Assembly: GCF_029335485.1 (NCBI RefSeq)
Contig: NZ_JARJLM010000437.1
Location: 1 to 40,540 of the forward strand
Direction: 5' to 3'
DNA length: 40,540 nt
Origin: Cupriavidus basilensis
GTDB lineage: Bacteria > Pseudomonadota > Gammaproteobacteria > Burkholderiales > Burkholderiaceae
The stretch's first letter is position 1. Every line of letters begins with the position of its first letter. A model generated the notes under the pieces. It was not told the origin of the DNA. It saw only the letters and a list, made by a program, of their open reading frames with translations, and searched no databases. The position numbers and the translations under genes are program-made. This document shows positions 8,334 through 15,868 of the stretch, piece by piece.

Positions 8334-9188
8334 CTATTGCCGATGCAGCACCTGCACCAGGCTCTCTTTGCCAGGAAACCAGTGTTCGAGTGCAAAACCC
8401 AGCCCGACCGCCAGCGCGCCGACGATCAGCGCGGGCAGGATCGAGCGGCGCCAGGCCGCCAGCAGCCAGCTGGCCTGGTCGGCGCGCCGCGCCACTTTCA
8501 CCATGCCCCCGGCCAGCAACGCCTCGAAGGCGACCTCGGCCAGTAGCAGCGGCCCCTGGGAGACCAGGTAGAAGGCGCCGAGCACTGCCGCCGCGAGCAG
8601 CCCCAGCACCAGCAGGATCAGACCCAGTGCGTCGCCGGCATCGCCGGCTGCCTCAAGCGCTTCTCCGGCGCTCCCGCCGGCATCGGACAGGGGCGCTGCA
8701 TCGTCGAGCGTGAAGTTGCCGGACGCGCCGCCGCCGTCGAAGGTGCCGCCCCGGCCGGAGGCCGGCAGCGGGCCGGCGCGTCCTCCCGCGCTGCCGGAGC
8801 CGCCAAAGCCGGGCATGGAAATATCGGGCAGTTCCACGTTGCTCGTGTTCTCGTTGCCCGCCTCGTTGCGGCGCGGCTGTGCCAGGCAGGACGACAGGCC
8901 CACATAGATCAGCCAGCAGCGCACGCCGAGCAGGAAGCCGAGATAGGCCGCCACCGTGGCGAGGCCGTAGCGCAGCGGCAGGGCATCGATGCCGGCCATC
9001 CACAGCAGCTTGCTGGCCAGCATGCCGATGGCCAGCCCCCAGAGCGCGATCAGCGCGACATGGCAACGGATAAAGAAGCGGTCGGCAAGGGTTGCCAGCA
9101 CGCGCCGCCTGGCAAGCGGCTCGGGGGTCGGCAGGGGGGAGCGGGGCTTGGCGCGGCGGGACGCGTGTGACGGCATGAGCGGCGGCAT
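8334..9188 (-). CDS. Multi-pass membrane protein of unknown function
   Basis: 284 residues. Two hydrophobic helices lie at about 42-62 and 74-97. A long soluble Gly/Ser/Ala-rich segment of about 85 residues (SMPGFGGSGSAGG and similar) follows, then two more helices at about 187-209 and 248-267. The N-terminal 30 residues are basic. No family was recognised. It converges with the GNAT gene. Two possible starts (9188 or 9176) lack a clear ribosome site. Confidence 0.7.
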   Translation of the reverse strand: MPPLMPSHASRRAKPRSPLPTPEPLARRRVLATLADRFFIRCHVALIALWGLAIGMLASKLLWMAGIDALPLRYGLATVAAYLGFLLGVRCWLIYVGLSSCLAQPRRNEAGNENTSNVELPDISMPGFGGSGSAGGRAGPLPASGRGGTFDGGGASGNFTLDDAAPLSDAGGSAGEALEAAGDAGDALGLILLVLGLLAAAVLGAFYLVSQGPLLLAEVAFEALLAGGMVKVARRADQASWLLAAWRRSILPALIVGALAVGLGFALEHWFPGKESLVQVLHRQ

Positions 9189-9242
9189 TCATCAGCAATG
9201 TGCCGCATCATACCCGTCGCTGCGCTGCCAGCGCTCATGCGC

Positions 9243-9899
9243 TTATACGCCACGCCCGCGGTCAGCCCCGGCGCCATGCAGCTGCCGCGCGAGGTGCCCG
9301 GCCCAGGCGTCGACCCGAGCCATGCCCTGCGCCACATGCTCGCTGCCCCGCCGCAACTGGTCCAGCCGCAGCGCCTCGAAACGCGCCAGGCCGATACCGG
9401 TGCAGGCCAGCACGTATCGCAGGTATGGCGTGAGGAAGTCGCGCTGGGCCGCGGGCCCGTCGCCGAGCGGGCCGCCGCAGGCAAGCAGCAGCCAGACCGG
9501 CCGGTCCGCCAGCAGGCCGATCTTGCCGCCGGGCGTGCTGCGAAAGGTACGGTCGATGCGCACCACATGATCGATCCACGCCTTGAGCGCGGACGGCACG
9601 GTGAAGTTGTGCATGGGCGTGGAGATCAGCACGACGTCGGCTGCCTCCAGTTCGGCGCTCCAGGCCTCCGATTGCGCCAGCGCGGCGGTCTCGGCGGCGC
9701 CGCGCTGCGCCGCCGGCATCAGGCTGGCCTCGACCAGCGCCGCCGGCGGATGCGGCGGCGGCGCAAGGCCGAGATCGCGCTCGCTTACCGCCAGCGCCGG
9801 ATGCTGCCGCGCGACCTGCGCCAGCAGCCGCTGCGCGGCCTGGCGGCTGAAGGAGGATTCGCCGCGCGCACTGGCGCTGATATGCAGGAGCCTGGTCAT
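9243..9899 (-). CDS. azoR: FMN-dependent NADH:quinone oxidoreductase / azoreductase (AzoR family)
   Basis: 218 residues, flavodoxin-like fold. The phosphate loop for FMN is ISASARGESSFSRQ near the N-terminus. The family signature STPMHNFTVPSALKAWIDH and RIDRTFRST follow, and the FMN/dimer segment is LLLACGGPLGDGP. These enzymes reduce quinones and azo compounds with NADH in two-electron steps and guard against quinone stress. It is the last gene of the minus-strand set AhpD-like, GNAT, azoR (32 nt after the GNAT stop), which points to an oxidant or electrophile response unit. Confidence 0.92.
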   Translation of the reverse strand: MTRLLHISASARGESSFSRQAAQRLLAQVARQHPALAVSERDLGLAPPPHPPAALVEASLMPAAQRGAAETAALAQSEAWSAELEAADVVLISTPMHNFTVPSALKAWIDHVVRIDRTFRSTPGGKIGLLADRPVWLLLACGGPLGDGPAAQRDFLTPYLRYVLACTGIGLARFEALRLDQLRRGSEHVAQGMARVDAWAGHLARQLHGAGADRGRGV

Positions 9900-9931
9900 G
9901 GTTCTTGGGTTGCCGGGGGGTCGCATTGGCG

Positions 9932-10387
9932 TCAGGCCAGCGGGATATTGAACCGTAGCGCAGAGGCCAGCAGGCCGTTGCGGTAGTAGAAGCGGTGGCC
10001 CAGCACATTGGTCAGCGGCGTATCCAGCACCAGCTTGGCGCAGCCCAGCGCGCGTGCCTCGTCCTTGAGCCGGTCCATCAGCAGATGGCCGTACCCGCCG
10101 CTGCGCGCCGCTTCGTCCGTCACCAGGTCGTCCACATAGAAATGCACGCCGTGCACCAGGTTGTCCTGCAGGCGGAAGCCCGCCAGCGCCACCGGCCGCC
10201 CGCCCTGCCACAGTGCCAGCAAGCGATAGCCGGCCGCGACCTGGCGGCGCCAGCGTGCCACGAATTCCTCGGGCGATGCAAGCTGCGGGCGCAACTGGTG
10301 CATCAGCGGGAAACAGGCCAGCACCCCGGCCTCATCGTCCACGTAGGCGATCGGCTCCGCCGTGGCGGGTTGCGTGCGGGTACTCAC
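9932..10387 (-). CDS. GNAT-family N-acetyltransferase
   Basis: 151 residues from a GTG at 10387 that overlaps the stop of the upstream gene (GTGA), so translation is probably coupled. The GNAT core includes FYVDDLVTDEAARSGGYGHLLMDRL, where RSGGYG is the acetyl-CoA loop, and ends NVLGHRFYYRNGL. The substrate is unknown. It sits between the AhpD-like and azoreductase genes. Confidence 0.85.
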   Translation of the reverse strand: MSTRTQPATAEPIAYVDDEAGVLACFPLMHQLRPQLASPEEFVARWRRQVAAGYRLLALWQGGRPVALAGFRLQDNLVHGVHFYVDDLVTDEAARSGGYGHLLMDRLKDEARALGCAKLVLDTPLTNVLGHRFYYRNGLLASALRFNIPLA

Positions 10388-10860
10388 GCGCTGCTCCTGG
10401 GCTGGGCCGGTGCCGGCGGCGAGAAGCGCAAGCCCACCGCGATCCGGTTCCAGGCGTTGATGTTGGCGATGGCGGCGCTCAGATGCGCGGTTTCCGCGTC
10501 GGAAAACTGCTCGCTTACCTGTGCGTAGGCGGCGTCGGTACCTTCCGTGCCCAGTCCGGTCAGCGCCTCGGTCCAGGCCAGCGCGGCCAGTTCCCGCGTG
10601 CTGAAGATGCCCGCGTCGCGCCACGCCGCCACCAGGTCGAGCTTGCGCTGGTCCAGCCCCAGGCCGCGCGCCGCATTCAGATGGAACTGCACGCAAAAGG
10701 CGCAACCGTTGATCTGCGAGGCGCGCACCTTGATCAGCTCGGTCAGGGCCTTGTCCAGGCCGGAGTCGTCCACCGCCTTGGAGAGCGAGCGCAAGGCGGC
10801 GGCTACGGCCGGCGCGGTCTGGTTGAAGTCGGCGTACTCCATGCGGGCGTGGGTCTGCAT
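10384..10860 (-). CDS. Carboxymuconolactone decarboxylase / AhpD-like peroxidase
   Basis: 158 residues from ATG 10860, with AAGGAG 8-9 nt upstream. The AhpD core ELIKVRASQINGCAFCVQFH contains the CxxC pair and the following His of the alkylhydroperoxidase active site, all helical. Such proteins reduce peroxides or serve as thiol-dependent antioxidants; the true gamma-carboxymuconolactone decarboxylases lack the CxxC. It is the first gene of the three-gene operon and lies behind the inverted-repeat promoter at 10902-10936. Confidence 0.9.
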   Translation of the reverse strand: MQTHARMEYADFNQTAPAVAAALRSLSKAVDDSGLDKALTELIKVRASQINGCAFCVQFHLNAARGLGLDQRKLDLVAAWRDAGIFSTRELAALAWTEALTGLGTEGTDAAYAQVSEQFSDAETAHLSAAIANINAWNRIAVGLRFSPPAPAQPRSSA

Positions 10861-10901
10861 ATGTGTTTCTCCTTGCGTCACGGGCGGATTCGTCCATTTG
10901 T

Positions 10902-10936
10902 TATCAGTGCACGAACATAATATAAGAGCACTGATA
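10902..10936 (-). promoter_or_regulatory. Promoter/operator with perfect 9-bp inverted repeat
   Basis: TATCAGTGC (10902-10910) and GCACTGATA (10928-10936) flank a 17-bp AT-rich centre. On the minus strand the centre gives TATATT as -10, with TTGCTC 16 bp upstream as -35, placing the two arms on either side of the -10. A dimeric repressor bound here would block RNA polymerase. It serves the AhpD-GNAT-azoR operon. The repressor gene is not adjacent. Confidence 0.65.
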
Positions 10937-11321
10937 TTGTGAGCAAGGGTTTACGGTGAGGCAGACGCAAGGGACGCTGGGCCGTGGCGGGCGAAAGGTA
11001 TGCGGAGGGAGGCGGCCCTCAAAACTGCGGCCTCAGGAATTCAGAATAAGAATTGTGTTGATCGATTCATTCAAGAGTAAATTTGTTTCGCGAATGATGC
11101 TGGTAATTCAGGTGCAAGGATGCGCACAAAATTCCCAATATGAATGATCATGTCAATTTATTGCAAGACACTATCCTTGCGGAAAATATAGTTCCCGCTT
11201 GGTTGCGGGTCCACAAAAAGAAAATTCATGGAAAGAATTCATCTGCAAATTTTATGCAGAAAAGAATCGATTCCATGAATTTTACGGGCGGATCAGCGGA
11301 AGCCGCGCACCCGCTTGCGGC
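10937..11321. other. AT-rich gap without a recognised gene
   Basis: From about 11030 to 11290 the sequence is visibly AT-rich compared with everything around it and has no gene-like codon pattern. Open frames on the plus strand (10956-11147 and 11140-11364) look non-coding. It holds several stems: GCAAG/CTTGC at 11163-11180, CCCGC/GCGGG at 11194-11209, and the nested repeat at 11221-11283. It may be a foreign remnant, an untranslated RNA locus or a regulatory region. Confidence 0.5.
11221..11283. repeat. Nested inverted repeats (13-bp outer, 6-bp inner)
   Basis: Outer arms AAAATTCATGGAA (11221-11233) and TTCCATGAATTTT (11271-11283) are exact complements. Between them TCTGCA (11242-11247) pairs with TGCAGA (11255-11260). 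The outer arm starts with A and ends with T runs, so either strand could act as a weak terminator. There is no coding context. Confidence 0.6.
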
Positions 11322-11350
11322 AAAACCGCCGGGATCGAGGCCCCGGCGGC
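11322..11350 (-). terminator. Rho-independent terminator for the M20 peptidase gene
   Basis: Read on the minus strand, CCGCCGGG/CCCGGCGG (11342-11349 with 11326-11333) forms an 8-bp stem followed by TTTT (11325-11322), about 10 nt after the stop codon. Confidence 0.8.
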
Positions 11351-11360
11351 ATGCAAGGCC

Positions 11361-12629
11361 TTAAGCCATCAGATCCGACAGCGCCAGCGCCACCACCTTG
11401 GTGGCACGGTTCAGGTCGTTCAGGCGCAGGTTTTCGTCCGAGTTATGGCCGCGCGCCTCCATCAGCGTGCGCGGGCCGGCGCCGTACAGCACGGTGGGGA
11501 TGCCGTACTTGGTGTAGTGGCGGGCGTCGGTGTAGAGCGGCACGCCTTGCACCGGGATGTCGACGCCGAACACTTCCTCGGCGCGGCCCTTGAGGGCGCC
11601 GATCAGCTTTTCCACGCCGGGCAGTTCCGACAGCGGTTCGGCCAGGATGATGCGCTCGACCTTGACCTCGATGCCCGGACGGTCCCTGGCGGCCTTCTCG
11701 ACCACGGCGCGGAGCTCGCCTTCGGCGTCGAAGCCGATTTCCTCGGGGATCATGCGGCGGTCGACGCGGAAGGTCACCAGGTCCGGCACCACGTTGGTGT
11801 TGATGCCGCCCTTGATCAGGCCGACATTCAGCGTGGCGGTATCGATGCCCGGCGTCTTCGACTTGCGCGTGGCCAGTTCCGCGCGCAGGCCGTAGATGGC
11901 CTGCAGGATGTGGGTGGCGGCTTCGATCGCGTCCACGCCGGTATGCGGCATGGCGGCGTGGCCCTGCTTGCCCTTGACCGTCACTTCCACGTGCAGGCAG
12001 CCGTTGTGGGCCGAGGTGATGCCATAGGAGAAGCCCGCCGAGATGGCGTAGTCGGGCTTGCTCAGGCCCTGGTCGAGCAGGAACTTGGGACCGATGTCGC
12101 CGCCGGTTTCCTCGTCATACGTGAACTGCAGTTCCAGCGTGCCGTTGAGCCTGGCGCCTTGCTTCTCGGCTTCCATCAGGGCCAGCACGGCATAGGTGTA
12201 GGTGGCGAAGTCCGACTTCGATACGGCCACGCCGCGGCCGTACATGACGGGGCCGTGCTCGCTGTCGGCGATCTCGCCGCCGTACGGGTCCTTGGTCCAG
12301 CCCAGGCCGGGGGGCACCACGTCGCCGTGCGCATTCATGGCGATGGTGGGGCCGCCCGTGCCGAAGGTCTTGCGCACCAGCAGGTTGGTGGCGCTGATCA
12401 TGCCGGCCGCCTTGACCAGTTCGTCGGGCACCTTGTGCGCTTCGACCTGGAAGCCCAGGCCTTCCAGCAGCGCCTTGGCACGCGTGCCGTGGGCGTTGCA
12501 ATCGCCGGGAGGATTGTCCGACGGCACCTTGACCAGTTCGGCCAGGAAGGATTCCTGCGCGGGGCGCTGCGCGTCGATGTAGTTGGTCAGCGTGGTCTGC
12601 AGCGGGTTCACATTGTCTCGTGCGGTCAT
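11361..12629 (-). CDS. M20-family metallopeptidase, ArgE/DapE-like
   Basis: 422 residues. Di-metal motifs are AMNAHGDVVPPG, then TYDEETGGDIGPKFL with the catalytic Glu-Glu, a dimerisation domain marked by GKQGHAAMPHTGVDAIEA, and the late ligands in DARHYTKYGIP and GHNSDENLRL. Members remove acyl or succinyl groups from amino acids or cleave dipeptides; which substrate cannot be read from the sequence. It is 62 nt downstream of the carbamoylase-like gene on the same strand, and that pair is divergent from a dicarboxylate carrier and GntR regulator, so a shared role with them is likely. Confidence 0.9.
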   Translation of the reverse strand: MTARDNVNPLQTTLTNYIDAQRPAQESFLAELVKVPSDNPPGDCNAHGTRAKALLEGLGFQVEAHKVPDELVKAAGMISATNLLVRKTFGTGGPTIAMNAHGDVVPPGLGWTKDPYGGEIADSEHGPVMYGRGVAVSKSDFATYTYAVLALMEAEKQGARLNGTLELQFTYDEETGGDIGPKFLLDQGLSKPDYAISAGFSYGITSAHNGCLHVEVTVKGKQGHAAMPHTGVDAIEAATHILQAIYGLRAELATRKSKTPGIDTATLNVGLIKGGINTNVVPDLVTFRVDRRMIPEEIGFDAEGELRAVVEKAARDRPGIEVKVERIILAEPLSELPGVEKLIGALKGRAEEVFGVDIPVQGVPLYTDARHYTKYGIPTVLYGAGPRTLMEARGHNSDENLRLNDLNRATKVVALALSDLMA

Positions 12630-12691
12630 GTCTGTTCTCGAATGGTGTCTTCAGTATCAGGAGTGGAGGCGCGGGCGCCGGGTCGTGGCGC

Positions 12692-13987
12692 TTATTGCTG
12701 CCGCGCGGAATGCGGGTCGAAGTGTTCGACGAAATCGCTGAACACGGCTGCCGCGCTGGCAGCGTCTTCCGTGGTCATGGTCTCGGTGGGGTGATGGCTG
12801 ATGCCGCCGTTGCCGCAGCGCACAAACAGCATGGCCACGTCGGCGATGGCGGCGATGGCCATGGCGTCATGGCCGGCGCCGGACGGCAGGTGCCGCACCG
12901 CCAGGCCCTGGCGGGCGATGGCATCCGCCCATTGCTGCTGCAGCCAGGGCGCGCACGGCACGCTGACGGCTTCGTGGGTCTTGCGCACGTTCGCGCGGAC
13001 ATTGCGGCGGGCGCACACGCGCTCGATCTCCGCCAGCACGTCGTTTACGGCGGCTTGGCGCACTGCGTCGTCGCCGGCGCGCATGTCGATGGAGAAGACC
13101 GCCCGGCCGGGCACCACATTGGCGGCGCCGTTGGGCACATTGAACTGGCCCACCGTGCCGACCAGGCCGGGCAGGCCGCCGCAACGGCGTTCGATGAACA
13201 GGCCGATCTCGGCGCCGGCCATGGCCGCATCGCGGCGCAGGTCCATTGGCACCGTGCCGGCGTGGCCGGCCAGCCCTTCGAGCTCGACGATAAAGCGGGT
13301 GGCGCCGGAGATCGCGGTGACCACGCCCAGCGGCAGGCCGTCATTGAGCAGCACCGGGCCTTGCTCGATATGGACTTCCACGAAGGCCAGCACCTGCTCG
13401 CGCGCATGCGCGGCGGCGGGCAGGCCGGCGGGATCGAAGCCGGCCGCGCGCATCACTTCGCGCATGGTCTTGCCGGATTCGTCCACGTTGTCCAGCACAT
13501 TGGCGTCGAAGGTGCCGGCGATGGCGCGGCTGCCCAGCAGTGTGGCCTTGAAGCGCACGCCCTCCTCCTCGGCGAAGCCCACCACCTCGATGGCGAACGG
13601 GAAACGCTTGCCCCGGCGGTTCCATTCCGCCACGCAGGCGACCGGCAGGATCACGCCCAGGTTGCCGTCGTAGCGGCCGCCGTCGCGCACGGTGTCGAAG
13701 TGCGAACCGGTCAGCAGCGCGGGCGCGTTGGGCGTATCGGCCTCGTAGCGGCCGATCACGTTGCCGGCGGCGTCGCGGCGCACCGTCATGCCGGCAGCCT
13801 GCATCCACTCGGTCAGCTGCGCGGCGGCGCCGTGATGGGCCTGGGTGAGATAGGTGCGGGTGAGCATGCCGGGCTGCTCGGTGTGGACGGCCAGGGCGTC
13901 GGCCCAGGCCATGACGCGCGCGCCGGCCTCGGCGGCGGGCGAAGGCGCCGCGGCCTCGGCGACGGAAGAAGAGGGTGAAGCTGCCAT
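12692..13987 (-). CDS. Zn-dependent amidohydrolase (N-carbamoyl-L-amino acid / allantoate / ureido family)
   Basis: 431 residues from ATG 13987, with AGGAG 7 nt upstream. Motifs of the M20 carbamoylase group are TGSHFDTVRDGGRYDGNLGV, the catalytic EEEGVRF, EVHIEQGPVL, GHAGTVPMDLRRDA, PSGAGHDAMA and GGISHHPTE. The family cleaves the carbamoyl or ureido C-N bond of N-carbamoyl amino acids, ureidosuccinate-like compounds, allantoate or ureidoglycine. The dicarboxylate carrier across the divergent promoter hints at an N-carbamoyl dicarboxylic acid; allantoate is an alternative, as the glyoxylate operon lies 14 kb away. It is the first gene of the pair with the M20 peptidase. Confidence 0.88.
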   Translation of the reverse strand: MAASPSSSVAEAAAPSPAAEAGARVMAWADALAVHTEQPGMLTRTYLTQAHHGAAAQLTEWMQAAGMTVRRDAAGNVIGRYEADTPNAPALLTGSHFDTVRDGGRYDGNLGVILPVACVAEWNRRGKRFPFAIEVVGFAEEEGVRFKATLLGSRAIAGTFDANVLDNVDESGKTMREVMRAAGFDPAGLPAAAHAREQVLAFVEVHIEQGPVLLNDGLPLGVVTAISGATRFIVELEGLAGHAGTVPMDLRRDAAMAGAEIGLFIERRCGGLPGLVGTVGQFNVPNGAANVVPGRAVFSIDMRAGDDAVRQAAVNDVLAEIERVCARRNVRANVRKTHEAVSVPCAPWLQQQWADAIARQGLAVRHLPSGAGHDAMAIAAIADVAMLFVRCGNGGISHHPTETMTTEDAASAAAVFSDFVEHFDPHSARQQ

Positions 13988-14123
13988 GCGTGTCTCCTGC
14001 TGATGTGCGCGGATGCGAAGGCGCCGGATCATGCAAGCACCGCGCCAGCGCTGCCATGGGCAGGCCGGAGGGTGCCGCCGGGACGGTCCCGGGGCGCCGT
14101 GACTCTCGTCCGAGAGCGCTATT

Positions 14124-14146
14124 CTGTGCGATTCATGGTAGCACAG
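14124..14146. promoter_or_regulatory. Inverted repeat CTGTGC-N11-GCACAG
   Basis: Perfect 6-bp arms (14124-14129, 14141-14146) lie in the divergent gap 13988-14411, 137 nt from the carbamoylase start. They form a second possible regulator site beside the TNGNNNNCNA element at 14159. Inference from symmetry and position. Confidence 0.4.
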
Positions 14147-14158
14147 TGAATTCAAAAA

Positions 14159-14187
14159 TTGCATACAAAAATGATATGCACTATATT
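14159..14187 (+). promoter_or_regulatory. Promoter with overlapping GntR-type operator
   Basis: TTGCAT (14159-14164), 17 bp, TATATT (14182-14187) make a good sigma-70 promoter for the plus-strand dctA-gntR unit. Bases 14159-14168 fit the FadR/FCD-subfamily consensus TNGNNNNCNA (TTGCATACAA). TGCATA/TATGCA arms (14160-14165, 14175-14180) add symmetry. Binding here by the adjacent GntR protein would cover the -35. The predicted leader to ATG 14412 is about 220 nt. Confidence 0.65.
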
Positions 14188-14411
14188 GGCTTCCACGTTC
14201 CGACAATGCGCTGCGGACAATCCGATCCGGACAGCGAATTGCGTGGATTCCGCTCCAACAGAAGGGCCAATCCACGAAGCGCCGTTGCCCTTACCCGGCA
14301 CGGTGCTCGGTAAATCAGGCCGGCCGCTCCGTCACGAGGGCAACCGGCATTCCTGCAGCGATGACAGGACGCGCCAGCCGCCGGCTTGGACGCGCCCGCA
14401 TGGAGACAACG

Positions 14412-15824
14412 ATGCACCCAGCAGTTCAGCAAGGGCCCGCTTCCGGCCGCCCGAAATCCGCCTTCACCCGCTTCACGCGTTCCTTGTTCGGTCAGGTACT
14501 GATCGCCTTGGTGCTGGGTACCGCACTCGGCCTGCTGTTCCCCGAGTTCGCCGCCAAGCTCAAGCCGCTCGGCGATGCCTTTATCAAGCTGATCAAGATG
14601 CTGATCGGCCCGATCGTGTTCTGCGTGGTGGTGGCCGGCATCTGCGGCGCCGGCGAGTTGAAAAAGGTGGGCCGGGTCGGCATCAAGGCGGTCTTCTACT
14701 TCGAGGTGGTCACCACCATCGCGCTGGCGCTGGGCATTGCGCTGGCCTATATCTTCCACCCTGGCTCCGGCATGAACGTGAACCCGGCCTCGCTCGACGC
14801 CTCGGCGATGGCGGCCTACGTGGACACCGCCGCCAAGGTCAAGAGCGAAGGCATGGCGGACTTCCTGCTCAAGCTGGTTCCCAACACGGTGATGGGCGCC
14901 TTCGCCAGCGGCGACGTGCTGCAGGTGCTGCTGGTGTCGATCCTGTTCGGCTGCGCGCTGTCCCTGGTGGGCGAGCGCGGACGGCCGCTGGTGTCGATCA
15001 TCGATACCTTCTCGCACACGCTGTTCAAGATGATGGGTTTCATCATCAAGCTGGCGCCGCTGGGCGTGCTGGGCGCGGTGGCCTTCACCGTGGGCAAGTA
15101 CGGCATCGGCTCGCTCAAGCAGCTGGGCTACCTGGTGATCGTGTTCTACGGCGCGGTGGTCTTGTTCGTGCTGGTGGTGCTGGGCACGGTGATGCGCCTG
15201 TGCGGCTTCTCGGTGATCAAGCTGATCCGCTACCTGCGCGCCGAGCTGCTGGTGGTGCTGGGCACCGCCTCGTCGGACAGTGTGCTGCCGCAGATCATGA
15301 AGAAGCTCGAGTTCATGGGCATCAAGAAATCGGTGGTGGGCCTGGTGATTCCCACCGGCTACTCGTTCAACCTCGATGCCTTCTCGATCTACCTGACGCT
15401 GGCCGCGGTGTTCATCGCCCAGGCCACCAACACCCCGCTGGCGCTGGGCGACCTGCTCGGCATCCTGGCGGTGGCGCTGGTGACCTCCAAGGGGGCGCAC
15501 GGCATTCCCGGCTCGGCCATCGTGATCCTGGCGGCCACGCTGTCGGCGCACCCCGCCATTCCCGCCATCGGCCTGGTGCTGGTGCTGTCGGTGGACTGGT
15601 TCATCGGCATCGCCCGCGCGGTCGGCAACCTGATCGGCAACTGCGTGGCAACGGTGGTGGTGGCCGCCTGGGAGAAGGACATCGACCGTGCCCGCGCGCA
15701 CGATGTGCTCGACGGCAGGATCGATGCCAGCGACCTCGACGCAGGCCTGGCGCCGGCCTCCCACGAAGCCGCGCCGGCCAGCTCCGGGGCATCCCCGCTG
15801 CCCGGCGCGGTCGCGGGGCGCTAG
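14412..15824 (+). CDS. dctA: DctA-type C4-dicarboxylate:cation symporter
   Basis: 470 residues, DAACS family, inner membrane. The sequence from about residue 30 shows the family course: FGQVLIALVLGTALGLLFP, IKLIKMLIGPIVFCVVVAGI, several further helices, then the transport core GTASSDSVLPQIMKKLE, VIPTGYSFNLD and TSKGAHGIPGSA. The substrates of DctA are succinate, fumarate, malate and aspartate; DctA also moves orotate in Salmonella. ATG 14412 was preferred over 14400 because GGAGAC stands about 5 nt before it. It is 44 nt upstream of gntR, and the C-terminus is a variable Ala/Ser-rich tail. Confidence 0.93.
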   Translation: MHPAVQQGPASGRPKSAFTRFTRSLFGQVLIALVLGTALGLLFPEFAAKLKPLGDAFIKLIKMLIGPIVFCVVVAGICGAGELKKVGRVGIKAVFYFEVVTTIALALGIALAYIFHPGSGMNVNPASLDASAMAAYVDTAAKVKSEGMADFLLKLVPNTVMGAFASGDVLQVLLVSILFGCALSLVGERGRPLVSIIDTFSHTLFKMMGFIIKLAPLGVLGAVAFTVGKYGIGSLKQLGYLVIVFYGAVVLFVLVVLGTVMRLCGFSVIKLIRYLRAELLVVLGTASSDSVLPQIMKKLEFMGIKKSVVGLVIPTGYSFNLDAFSIYLTLAAVFIAQATNTPLALGDLLGILAVALVTSKGAHGIPGSAIVILAATLSAHPAIPAIGLVLVLSVDWFIGIARAVGNLIGNCVATVVVAAWEKDIDRARAHDVLDGRIDASDLDAGLAPASHEAAPASSGASPLPGAVAGR

Positions 15825-15868
15825 AATCTCGGCATTCCTCATAAAGAGACCCGCGCAAGCGCGCAACC

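Noticed and set aside
11163-11283. Stem-loops considered as a tRNA
   Set aside because: No T-loop GTTC or acceptor-stem pairing of tRNA size could be fitted.
11140-11364. 74-codon plus-strand frame in the AT-rich island
   Set aside because: It has no ribosome site, runs through the nested stem-loops and the M20 terminator, and has no recognisable protein features.
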